The notes beneath the pieces were generated by a model. It ran no database searches. It saw nothing but the letters and a program-made list of their open reading frames with translations, and was not told where the DNA came from. From assembly GCA_002317115.1 (NCBI GenBank), contig DCIP01000007.1:1-6454 (forward strand): DNA of 6,454 bases, read 5' to 3'. Both the position numbers and the translations under genes were made by a program. This DNA comes from Candidatus Scybalocola fimicaballi (lineage in GTDB: Bacteria; Bacteroidota; Bacteroidia; Bacteroidales; Paludibacteraceae). Below are positions 1 to 5,785 of the stretch, piece after piece (position 1 is the stretch's first letter; the number at the start of each line of letters is the position of its first letter).

Positions 1-44
1 TTATGGCTAAACAGTATGCTGAATCACCTACGCTGTTTGATTAG
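1..44 (+). CDS. C-terminal tail of an unidentified upstream gene (partial)
   Basis: The third forward frame reads MAKQYAESPTLFD and stops at TAG (42-44); the gene would begin left of the window. All three minus-strand frames contain a stop within these 44 bases. Forward frame 2 stops at 8-10, and frame 1 would have to run through the tandem repeat before stopping at 109-111. Frame 3 is therefore the most natural coding frame. The tail is too short to name. A hairpin followed by TTTT at 111-135 could end its transcript. It would converge with tadA. Coding is inferred from open frame and context only, so confidence is low. Confidence 0.35.
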   Translation, partial: MAKQYAESPTLFD

Positions 45-71
45 TTTCAGGTTTCAGGTTTCAAGTTTCAG
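44..71. repeat. 7-bp tandem repeat, four units of GTTTCAG
   Basis: Four consecutive heptamers lie at 44-50, 51-57, 58-64 and 65-71. Three read GTTTCAG and the third reads GTTTCAA; a partial fifth unit (GTT) follows. The first G is also the last base of the TAG stop at 42-44, so the array begins exactly at the end of the presumed upstream gene. Short arrays of this kind are, to my recollection, common between genes in Bacteroidales. No function is evident. Confidence 0.8.
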
Positions 72-84
72 GTTAGTACCTCAA

Positions 85-99
85 ACCCACGTAGTGGGT
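85..99. repeat. Short palindrome next to the terminator hairpin
   Basis: ACCCAC (85-90) and GTGGGT (94-99) are perfect inverted repeats around the trinucleotide GTA. The element lies 12 nt before the larger hairpin at 112-131, and both stems share the CCCAC/GTGGG core. Together they look like one compound palindromic intergenic element. This hairpin has no T tract and would not terminate transcription alone. Confidence 0.6.
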
Positions 100-110
100 G
101 ACATACCTTA

Positions 111-135
111 GCCCACGGTGCCAACCGTGGGTTTT
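111..135 (+). terminator. Hairpin plus T run, likely terminator of the upstream + strand gene
   Basis: CCCACGGT (112-119) pairs perfectly with ACCGTGGG (124-131) around the 4-nt loop GCCA, and TTTT follows at 132-135. The stem is GC-rich, and the T run is on the + strand, so it suits rightward transcripts from the gene ending at 44. Read leftward, as a tadA transcript would be, the hairpin lacks a T tract, so it is a weaker candidate for ending tadA mRNA. The T run is short, so efficiency is uncertain. It may instead be a dispersed palindromic repeat. Confidence 0.5.
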
Positions 136-150
136 CGTGAATTTATATTT

Positions 151-600
151 TCATCGTTTTTTCCTAAAGAAATCAGTCATCAAGGTCGTGCATTCGTTTT
201 CAAGAATCCCCGATGCGACGACGGTTTTGGGATGCAGAGCGTTTGGAGCGAATTTCTGGAATCCACGTTTCTCGTCCGAACTTCCAAACACCACCCTTGC
301 TATCTGGCTCCAACCTAATGCTCCGGCGCACATCACACACGGCTCCACAGTGACGTAGAGAGTGCAGTCGGTAAGGTATTTGCCGCCAAGATAGTCGGCT
401 GCCATTGTGATGGCCTGCATCTCCGCATGGGCTGTCACATCGTGGAGAGTCTCGGTAAGGTTGTGGGCTGAGGCTATGACTTTGCCTGCGCAGACAATCA
501 CAGCACCGATCGGCACTTCGCCTTCTGCCAACGCCTTCTTCGCTTCCTTCAATGCCATCTGCATAAATTTCTCGTCTGTCTGAATTGCAATCTCTTCCAT
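151..600 (-). CDS. tadA: tRNA-specific adenosine(34) deaminase TadA
   Basis: This cytoplasmic zinc enzyme deaminates adenosine 34 in the anticodon of tRNA-Arg(ACG) to inosine, letting one tRNA read CGU, CGC and CGA; it normally works as a homodimer. The 149-residue product has the usual length. The CDA-fold motifs are intact: the zinc ligand His58 and proton-shuttle Glu60 in TAHAEMQAI, and zinc ligands Cys88 and Cys91 in EPCVMCAGAL. The GEVPIGAVIV segment (27-36) and the C-terminal ECTTLMTDFFRKKR are typical of TadA rather than of cytidine or guanine deaminases. ATG at 598-600 fits the family N-terminus; no Shine-Dalgarno sequence precedes it. The start lies 6 nt after the stop of the protease gene, and no separate promoter is visible, so co-transcription is inferred. 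Identification is secure. Confidence 0.97.
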   Translation of the reverse strand: MEEIAIQTDEKFMQMALKEAKKALAEGEVPIGAVIVCAGKVIASAHNLTETLHDVTAHAEMQAITMAADYLGGKYLTDCTLYVTVEPCVMCAGALGWSQIARVVFGSSDEKRGFQKFAPNALHPKTVVASGILENECTTLMTDFFRKKR

Positions 601-603
601 TTT

Positions 604-624
604 GAATTACGAATTACGAATTAT
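604..624. repeat. 7-bp tandem repeat, three units of GAATTAC
   Basis: Units lie at 604-610, 611-617 and 618-624; the last ends in T instead of C. On the minus strand they read as ATTCGTA-type units. They encode the final residues of the protease (IIRNS), supply its TAA stop (607-609), and reach to 3 nt from the tadA start codon. Similar AATTACGAATTAC strings are, from memory, frequent between genes in Bacteroidales. It differs in sequence from the heptamer array on the other side of tadA. Confidence 0.8.
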
Positions 625-3561
625 AACCTTCTTATCCTCTACTATGTAGACGCCTTTCCCGAGTGGCACAAACAGAGTTGAACTTGATTTAATCTCCACA
701 GCCTTTATAAGTTTTCCCTCCACATTATAGATTGGCAACGACGGAATATCGACGTCGGAAGAGATCCAAACACCCCCGTCGACAGCAATAACAGATAGCT
801 CGCTTGCAGGGATATCTTCCACTGAGTTTTGATCATCCCACGTCAATTCCATATAGGCATAGAAAGAGCCGTCTTTTTTGCAAAGACCTAAATATTTCGG
901 ATTCTTACTCCTGTAATAGTCGCTCAGCTTAAACTTGACGGAGATGCTTGTCTCGTCAGGCCCCGGAGTGTATACCAGTCTCTCGTATGATTTTGTTTTT
1001 TCCGGATCCGACGTCACACCGACAATTATAGGGCTCATCTCTTCTGGATTGTTAGGAGTCAATCTGATGGAAATGGTTTTATTTCCGTCGTCATCGAAGT
1101 CCTGAGCAATCTTGCCGAAGTAAGGAAGCGGGTTGACACTTCCAAGATTTGTGAAATCCTTGTCATAGATGGTATAGGCTATACGGTTGAGCTGGATGAT
1201 GTCGGTGTCTTGTTTGATGACGGGAAGAGAGTAGTTGAGTCGTGCCACCTCATCCGGTTTTACGGTTATCTCTTGGCTGTTGACGCTGTCACTGCTTAGG
1301 CGTAGCATGAAAGTGTTCTCGTACTCTTTGTTGGTGACATTCAAAAGATCAAGGACGATGGTGTTTTCGTCCATGCCATCCATGCCATAGAACACATGGC
1401 TGAATGTATCCTTTGTGAATTTAAGCTCTGCTATAATGTCGTTGTTGAATACTCCGAAAATGCCATTTATGTATTTGGTCAGGATTGGCAACTCATGCTC
1501 AAACACTATTTTTTTAGTCTCACCTGCAGGAATGTCGAGCATAAGGCCAGAATGGTACTCATCCACAGTTAAATAAACGGCGTCATAAAACTCGAACTGA
1601 CTTGGATTGTTGAAAGTAATCTCGAATCTGTGAGTTCTGCCCATTGTGGTATGTGTCACAGTGTCCACCTTAATCTCTTTAGCCAAAACCACACAGTCGG
1701 ACAGTTTGAAGCTTACAGGCTCATAGTTTTTACACTCTGTCCACTCTTTTTTGTTGAGAGAAGATCCTGTTGTAAGGTGATCAGTCTGCAACACAATCAT
1801 AGTCATCTCTTTGTCCATGTCAGGTTTTTTGAAGAGTCTGCTGATTGGAATCGTCAAGTTGTCAGCCTCACGGAAATCTGATTTGAAATTCGACATCAAA
1901 GTGTCGCCGTCCACCACAATTCCCAAAGCGTAGTATCGCATGCTTCCAATTGGTCGTTCAGCTTGGAATTCAATGTTGAGAGTGACAGACGAGTCGGCAT
2001 AATTGCCCGTGAAAACAACTGTAGGTATGATGATGTCGTTGCTATTCTCGATCGATTCAGGAATTCTGACGATGATAGGATCATAATCTCCAGATAGTTG
2101 CCACCAGTCGTAGATAGAGTCTTGTATAAGAGTCTCGAAATCACTGCTGTCTGATTCCAAGACGTAGAGAGTCAAATCTTTGCCAAGATACGACGAGTCG
2201 AGTTCCTTTCCGGCTTTCAAGGTAATGCTGTTGAAATTGAAGAAGTCGGACTCTCCGTTTTCCATAAACAGGATTTTGCCATTTGAGTCGGCATAGCCAA
2301 GAGTGAAGGATTTATTTTCATCGGCATCATTCTTGTAGATGTTCACTGTCGGGTAGATCATGAGACCATTGTCGGAGGCTCTATACCTTGTGCTGACGGA
2401 GATACCATCCTCCTTTGCATGGATGATGGCGCTTGACGACTGTGGACGCTCGATTATTGTTTTTCCAACACCTGGCACGAACCCTATCACGATTGATTGG
2501 TAGAAAGAGTAACCGTTGTCAGGGGTTGTCTGCTCAAGATCACGGTTATGCCTGTTGTCCAGTATGTCGACGTCGAAATATCCGTTGAAAGAGCCGTTCC
2601 ACCCCCAGTTGATATGCAGGAACCCGTCAACAAAACCGTCGCAGACGAAAGCGTGCCCACCTTCGTGAAAGGAAGAGCCGGACATATAAATCGGGCGTTT
2701 TTTGCTCAACTCTTCGTGGATAATGTCGAGCCAATCCTCCTTATGGAAGTTGCTTCTTGTCAGGCTTTTTATAGAATCGCTGTTGTATCCGAAGAAATGG
2801 CACATAGCGTATGGGACCATTGAGGAGAGGGCTGCGCTACCGCTTTGCTCAAACTTAGTCTCGGCGCTTCTCGCGCAGTCCCACATCAGTTTGGCAATCT
2901 CATTGTTGAGAGCCTCTGTGGTGTCTTTCTCGTAATGGTTGAGGATGAGGCTCCAGTCGTAGGTCCTGCCCTCAGCGACCTGCCCCTCGATTATATACAA
3001 AGAATCGGTTTTGATTGCGGAGTAGTGTCCGTAACCGGGAATGTCATCCAATAGTTTTGATGGATACTCATAGTATTTGCATATCTGAGCCATCACCACA
3101 GGCACACAGCCGACGGGAGGCCCTGAGCCCTCGCGTCTTGGAATGTAGATGTTGTAGGGCGAACGGGTGCTGTAGACCACGTCCATGAAAGCAGGGATAT
3201 CCTCTCTCACTCTCGCGCTTCTCAATTCAGAGATGGGTTGTTGCGACGTCGCGTATGTATCCAGCACAGCCTGGAGTTGCGACGGAAGCTCGTCGGAGTA
3301 GTTGTCGCCGTAGCCAAGGATTTTATCACCGTCGGCAGAGACTATGCAGAATTTATCCGCGTCGCCGGAGAAAATAAAGTACGACGGATCCCCCGATGCC
3401 GCAGAACGTAATTCCGACGAAGGTTTTACCCCCGTAATCCTCAATGACGGGTTCTTGCAATATTTTTTTGCGGTATTTTGTGCGACGTCGACAGAGTTGG
3501 CGTAAGTATTGAAAGGAAGAGCCAACAGCAGTATAGCCAAAATATATAGGAATGATCTCAT
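607..3561 (-). CDS. Secreted C10-family (streptopain-like) cysteine protease with long C-terminal extension
   Basis: This is an exported papain-fold protease made as a zymogen. Residues 1-21 are a signal peptide (hydrophobic stretch 4-17, likely cut after TYA). Residues 22-110 resemble the Spi-like C10 propeptide (FCIVSADGDKILGYGDNYSD). The catalytic domain spans about 120-365: Cys152 in VGCVPVVMAQI, His303 in GGHAFVCDGF, and Asn318/Trp319 in HINWGWNGSFNGYF. These segments follow the order and wording of streptococcal SpeB as I recall it, including SPYN and FHKEDW. The Gln of the usual WxQ/YNQ motif before PYN is Thr (YST, 130-132). Residues 370-912 match no domain I can name but look like several beta-sandwich modules. 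Residues 914-984 resemble a T9SS sorting domain (IYNVEGK, GKGVYIVEDKKVIIRN), implying surface display or release. ATG at 3561 gives an immediate signal peptide. The substrate is unknown; self-processing is inferred from the family. Confidence 0.9.
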   Translation of the reverse strand: MRSFLYILAILLLALPFNTYANSVDVAQNTAKKYCKNPSLRITGVKPSSELRSAASGDPSYFIFSGDADKFCIVSADGDKILGYGDNYSDELPSQLQAVLDTYATSQQPISELRSARVREDIPAFMDVVYSTRSPYNIYIPRREGSGPPVGCVPVVMAQICKYYEYPSKLLDDIPGYGHYSAIKTDSLYIIEGQVAEGRTYDWSLILNHYEKDTTEALNNEIAKLMWDCARSAETKFEQSGSAALSSMVPYAMCHFFGYNSDSIKSLTRSNFHKEDWLDIIHEELSKKRPIYMSGSSFHEGGHAFVCDGFVDGFLHINWGWNGSFNGYFDVDILDNRHNRDLEQTTPDNGYSFYQSIVIGFVPGVGKTIIERPQSSSAIIHAKEDGISVSTRYRASDNGLMIYPTVNIYKNDADENKSFTLGYADSNGKILFMENGESDFFNFNSITLKAGKELDSSYLGKDLTLYVLESDSSDFETLIQDSIYDWWQLSGDYDPIIVRIPESIENSNDIIIPTVVFTGNYADSSVTLNIEFQAERPIGSMRYYALGIVVDGDTLMSNFKSDFREADNLTIPISRLFKKPDMDKEMTMIVLQTDHLTTGSSLNKKEWTECKNYEPVSFKLSDCVVLAKEIKVDTVTHTTMGRTHRFEITFNNPSQFEFYDAVYLTVDEYHSGLMLDIPAGETKKIVFEHELPILTKYINGIFGVFNNDIIAELKFTKDTFSHVFYGMDGMDENTIVLDLLNVTNKEYENTFMLRLSSDSVNSQEITVKPDEVARLNYSLPVIKQDTDIIQLNRIAYTIYDKDFTNLGSVNPLPYFGKIAQDFDDDGNKTISIRLTPNNPEEMSPIIVGVTSDPEKTKSYERLVYTPGPDETSISVKFKLSDYYRSKNPKYLGLCKKDGSFYAYMELTWDDQNSVEDIPASELSVIAVDGGVWISSDVDIPSLPIYNVEGKLIKAVEIKSSSTLFVPLGKGVYIVEDKKVIIRNS

Positions 3562-3582
3562 GTGCTATAAGTTTTCTTTTGG

Positions 3583-3614
3583 CAAATGTGCGAAAAAAAT
3601 ATGAATCATCCAAT
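3583..3614 (-). promoter_or_regulatory. Promoter of the C10 protease gene
   Basis: On the minus strand the -33 box ATTG (3611-3614; TTG core 3611-3613) is followed by exactly 20 nt (3591-3610) and the -7 box CACATTTG (3583-3590). This matches Bacteroidota TAnnTTTG at every defined position except the first T. Transcription would begin roughly 5-8 nt further left, giving a leader of about 15 nt before the ATG at 3561. The spacer contains a run of seven T. The site was predicted by eye. Confidence 0.6.
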
Positions 3615-3642
3615 AATAGCAAAATGAGTTGTGCCTTTATGA

Positions 3643-3674
3643 TTTGCTGGTAAAAGTAAAAATGTTTATTTTTG
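3643..3674 (+). promoter_or_regulatory. Promoter of the LTA-synthase-like gene
   Basis: TTTG (3643-3646), a 20-nt spacer and TATTTTTG (3667-3674) match the Bacteroidota vegetative promoter (TTTG at -33, TAnnTTTG at -7) completely. The predicted start of transcription is near 3680, leaving a leader of about 15-20 nt before ATG at 3698. A small inverted repeat (AAAAAT 3658-3663, ATTTTT 3668-3673) overlaps the -7 box but is AT-only and may be chance. Confidence 0.75.
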
Positions 3675-3697
3675 CCGTCGCAAAAAGTCATATTTGA

Positions 3698-5599
3698 ATG
3701 AAAAAACATAAATCGGTCAGTTACTGGCAATTTGTATTGTTCTCTCATCTATCCGCTCTTCTGGCATTTGCTATCATTCGCGGAATACAGTTGATATATT
3801 GTTCTGTCGCATTGAGAGATAACACAACATTCTATGAGTATTTCAAGTGTTTTAGACGTGGTATAATATACGACGATCATGTTTCGCTCATAGCGTTGGT
3901 GCCCGTCACACTTGTGTTGGGCATTCAGAGTATAATAGGCAAGGAGAGCAAGATTGTGTCCAAGATAGGTTTCTGGATTACAGCTATCATCTATTTCCTT
4001 GAAGTTGCAGTTTGTTGTGCGAATATTGTTTATGTGAAGTACCAGTTTGCCAACATCAATTATGAAGGCGTCAAAGCTTTAGGATTGGGAACAGAGGTAT
4101 TGGACATGATGGTGTCTGGCACATATATCGTCGCATTTCTGCTAAGCACTGCCTATTGTATAGGATTTGTTTATTGGCTATATTTCTTGTTTAAGAGATA
4201 TGTGAAAGACGGCGAGCAGAGCCGTGTCGTCAGTGTGCTTATATTGGTAGGTTTTGCGTTGCTTATGGTGTGTGGAATCAGAGGCCGAAGCAAACCTAAA
4301 GAGAAGCATATCAAGAAAATCCAGAAATTCATTGGAAATCCTCTTAACACTTCTTATGCGGAGTATAGCGACCAACTATTGCTCAACTTGTCCGCGATGA
4401 ATGATTTCTTTTATATAGAGAAATCAGGGCTTCAGGCATCAAAAGGCAAGGATGTCTACAAGTACATGAAGCTTGGAACGGCGAAGAAGATAGCGATGAG
4501 ATACCAGAATTATCCTCATGAGGCGGACGCTAACTGTATTAAGGAGAACAAGCATGTTATTCTAGTCCTTATGGAAGGTATTAGTGCCAAGTGTATGAAA
4601 GAGTTTGGTTATCCAAAGGTTATAACACCGTTCCTCGACTCGCTTTACCAACAGTCGTTGTCATACAAGAATTTCTACAGTGCTGGAGCTATCACGCAGA
4701 AAGGAATGTGTGGAACATTCAGTTCGGCTCCTACATTTAGCAATTTCCATTCAATGCAGAAGGCTCCTAGGAAAAGGACTGTGGACTCCACGGCATATCG
4801 CCATGAGGGTTATACAACACAGTTCTTCATTCCGCACACATCGACATTTGACAATGTGTATGGATTCTTTGAGGCAAATCCGTTTGAGTACAGATATTGT
4901 CTGGATGATTACTCTGAGAAATACAGAAGTCAAAGTTGGGGAGCTCCCGACGATTATGTGTTTGATTTTGCTATTCGCAAGACAGATTCTTTGATTGCTT
5001 CAGGAGTGAAGAAGACGATGAGTGTGGTGTATGGATGTTCCAACCATCCTCCATACTCGATTCCTGAAGAATATCATAAGGATGGATTTTCAGAAGAAGA
5101 GTCGGCTGTGTATTTTGCTGATGCGCAGTTGAAGATGTTATACACAAGGATAAGAAACACGGAGTGGGGAAAGAACGCTTTGTTTGTTTTCGTTGCAGAC
5201 CATGGAAGAAACTATGTGCCTGATATTTTGGCAGGCAATCATATTCCGCTTATTTTCAACCATCCTGAGATTAAGCCAAGAGTGGATGAGACGTTGGGTG
5301 TCCAGTATGACGTGTTGCCGACGATGCTCGCTCTTTCTGGAATCGACTATAAGAATTATATTGGATATGGAATTGACCTTGCGAGATCAGAGAGAGATAC
5401 CGTATTTTTTGGTAGTAATGAGAAATATATGTTGAAGACAAAAGACAAACTTTACATCTATAATCCGGAATCAGAATATTCTGAAGTATTAGAAGAGACT
5501 CCTAATGGATTAAAGTCTGTTGGAAAATATGACGGAGCATTCGAAAATTATATGAAGGCCAATCTTCAGTACGGATACAAGTTTGCGACTTCAAATTGA
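3698..5599 (+). CDS. LTA synthase family (sulfatase superfamily) membrane phosphotransferase-like protein
   Basis: This is an inner-membrane enzyme with its catalytic domain outside the cytoplasm. Five membrane segments are visible at about 10-32, 62-82, 88-114, 141-167 and 176-194. A linker leads to a sulfatase/alkaline-phosphatase-fold domain from about 284. Candidate metal ligands are Glu293 (VLMEGIS), Thr333 as nucleophile (GAITQKG), and Asp501/His502 (FVADHGRN). Family motifs also include PHTSTFDN (379-386), SWGAPDDYVFD (413-423), SNHPPY (448-453) and GNHIPLIF (513-520), followed by QYDVLPTMLALSG. Architecture and 633-residue length match LtaS-type proteins (COG1368). Gram-positive LtaS polymerises glycerol phosphate, but Bacteroidota lack classical LTA, so a transferase decorating LPS, glycans or lipids with phosphoglycerol or phosphoethanolamine is more likely; this is inference. 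ATG at 3698 sits just after the promoter and begins MKKHK before the first membrane segment. It appears monocistronic. Confidence 0.88.
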   Translation: MKKHKSVSYWQFVLFSHLSALLAFAIIRGIQLIYCSVALRDNTTFYEYFKCFRRGIIYDDHVSLIALVPVTLVLGIQSIIGKESKIVSKIGFWITAIIYFLEVAVCCANIVYVKYQFANINYEGVKALGLGTEVLDMMVSGTYIVAFLLSTAYCIGFVYWLYFLFKRYVKDGEQSRVVSVLILVGFALLMVCGIRGRSKPKEKHIKKIQKFIGNPLNTSYAEYSDQLLLNLSAMNDFFYIEKSGLQASKGKDVYKYMKLGTAKKIAMRYQNYPHEADANCIKENKHVILVLMEGISAKCMKEFGYPKVITPFLDSLYQQSLSYKNFYSAGAITQKGMCGTFSSAPTFSNFHSMQKAPRKRTVDSTAYRHEGYTTQFFIPHTSTFDNVYGFFEANPFEYRYCLDDYSEKYRSQSWGAPDDYVFDFAIRKTDSLIASGVKKTMSVVYGCSNHPPYSIPEEYHKDGFSEEESAVYFADAQLKMLYTRIRNTEWGKNALFVFVADHGRNYVPDILAGNHIPLIFNHPEIKPRVDETLGVQYDVLPTMLALSGIDYKNYIGYGIDLARSERDTVFFGSNEKYMLKTKDKLYIYNPESEYSEVLEETPNGLKSVGKYDGAFENYMKANLQYGYKFATSN

Positions 5600-5619
5600 T
5601 CTGTTGGAAAAAACATTCA

Positions 5620-5659
5620 GTAGAGGCGTACCGCACAGTGCGTCTCTACAATTATTTTT
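5620..5659 (+). terminator. Hairpin terminator after the LTA-synthase-like gene
   Basis: GTAGAGGCG (5620-5628) pairs with CGTCTCTAC (5641-5649), nine base pairs with one G-T wobble, around a 12-nt loop. AATTATTTTT (5650-5659) follows. It begins 20 nt after the TGA at 5597-5599. The loop has internal complementarity (CGCA 5632-5635 with TGCG 5639-5642) that offers an alternative fold. GTAGAG...CTCTAC palindromes of this type recur, to my memory, between genes in several phyla, so this may be a dispersed palindrome serving as a terminator. Confidence 0.65.
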
Positions 5660-5705
5660 AATAATGTTGTGGTGGATGATTCCCTTATGGGGAATTAACA
5701 TTATT
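5660..5705. repeat. Nested inverted repeat of unknown role
   Basis: The outer arms AATAATGTT (5660-5668) and AACATTATT (5697-5705) are a perfect 9-bp match. Inside them ATTCCC (5679-5684) and GGGAAT (5690-5695) form a 6-bp stem with a TTATG loop. About ten unpaired bases (5669-5678) bulge on the left. It immediately follows the terminator T tract and precedes the next promoter, so it is probably outside both mRNAs unless termination is leaky or an earlier promoter exists. Confidence 0.5.
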
Positions 5706-5719
5706 TAAAAGTACTTTTG

Positions 5720-5750
5720 TTGTATAATGTGTAGACATATTATACATTTG
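5720..5750 (+). promoter_or_regulatory. Promoter of the secreted protein gene at 5786
   Basis: TTG (5720-5722), a 20-nt spacer and TACATTTG (5743-5750) match the Bacteroidota -33/-7 pattern, with TAnnTTTG fully satisfied. Transcription would start near 5756, leaving an A-rich leader of about 25-30 nt. This argues for a start at 5780 or 5786 rather than the in-frame GTG at 5762, which would lie almost at the RNA 5' end. The spacer is nearly filled by a palindrome. Confidence 0.65.
5721..5746. promoter_or_regulatory. Candidate operator: 26-bp palindrome within the promoter
   Basis: TGTATAATGTG (5721-5731) and CATATTATACA (5736-5746) are 11-bp inverted arms with one mismatch and a 4-nt centre (TAGA). 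The outer eight bases of each arm are perfectly complementary. The element covers the whole space between the -33 and -7 boxes and overlaps both. Such a position suits a dimeric repressor or another DNA-binding regulator, but the binding protein is unknown. AT-richness raises the chance of coincidence. Confidence 0.45.
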
Positions 5751-5785
5751 TGCATGTTCATGTGAAAAAATTAAATACAATGTAT

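Noticed and set aside
44..71. Possible CRISPR remnant
   Set aside because: The units are 7 bp and directly adjacent, with no spacers and no cas genes; this is a microsatellite-like array.
111..135. Intrinsic terminator for tadA
   Set aside because: Reading leftward, the hairpin is followed by CTAAGG rather than a T run, so it supports only rightward termination.
98..358. Forward open frames overlapping tadA
   Set aside because: They run antisense through the conserved tadA coding sequence, begin inside the hairpin region, have no promoter, and show no recognisable protein features.
1630..2935. Forward and alternate-frame open frames inside the protease gene
   Set aside because: They are antisense or out of frame to a strongly supported coding region and show low-complexity or compositionally odd products.
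3353..3748. 131-codon minus-strand open frame across the divergent promoter region
   Set aside because: It overlaps the protease signal peptide and propeptide in another frame, crosses both promoters and the start of the LTA-synthase-like gene, and has no family-like sequence.
4680..5435. Alternate-frame open frames inside the LTA-synthase-like gene
   Set aside because: The main frame here carries catalytic motifs in order; the alternates have none.
5762..5764. GTG as the start of the last gene
   Set aside because: It lies only about 6 nt after the predicted transcription start and would place extra residues before an already complete signal peptide.
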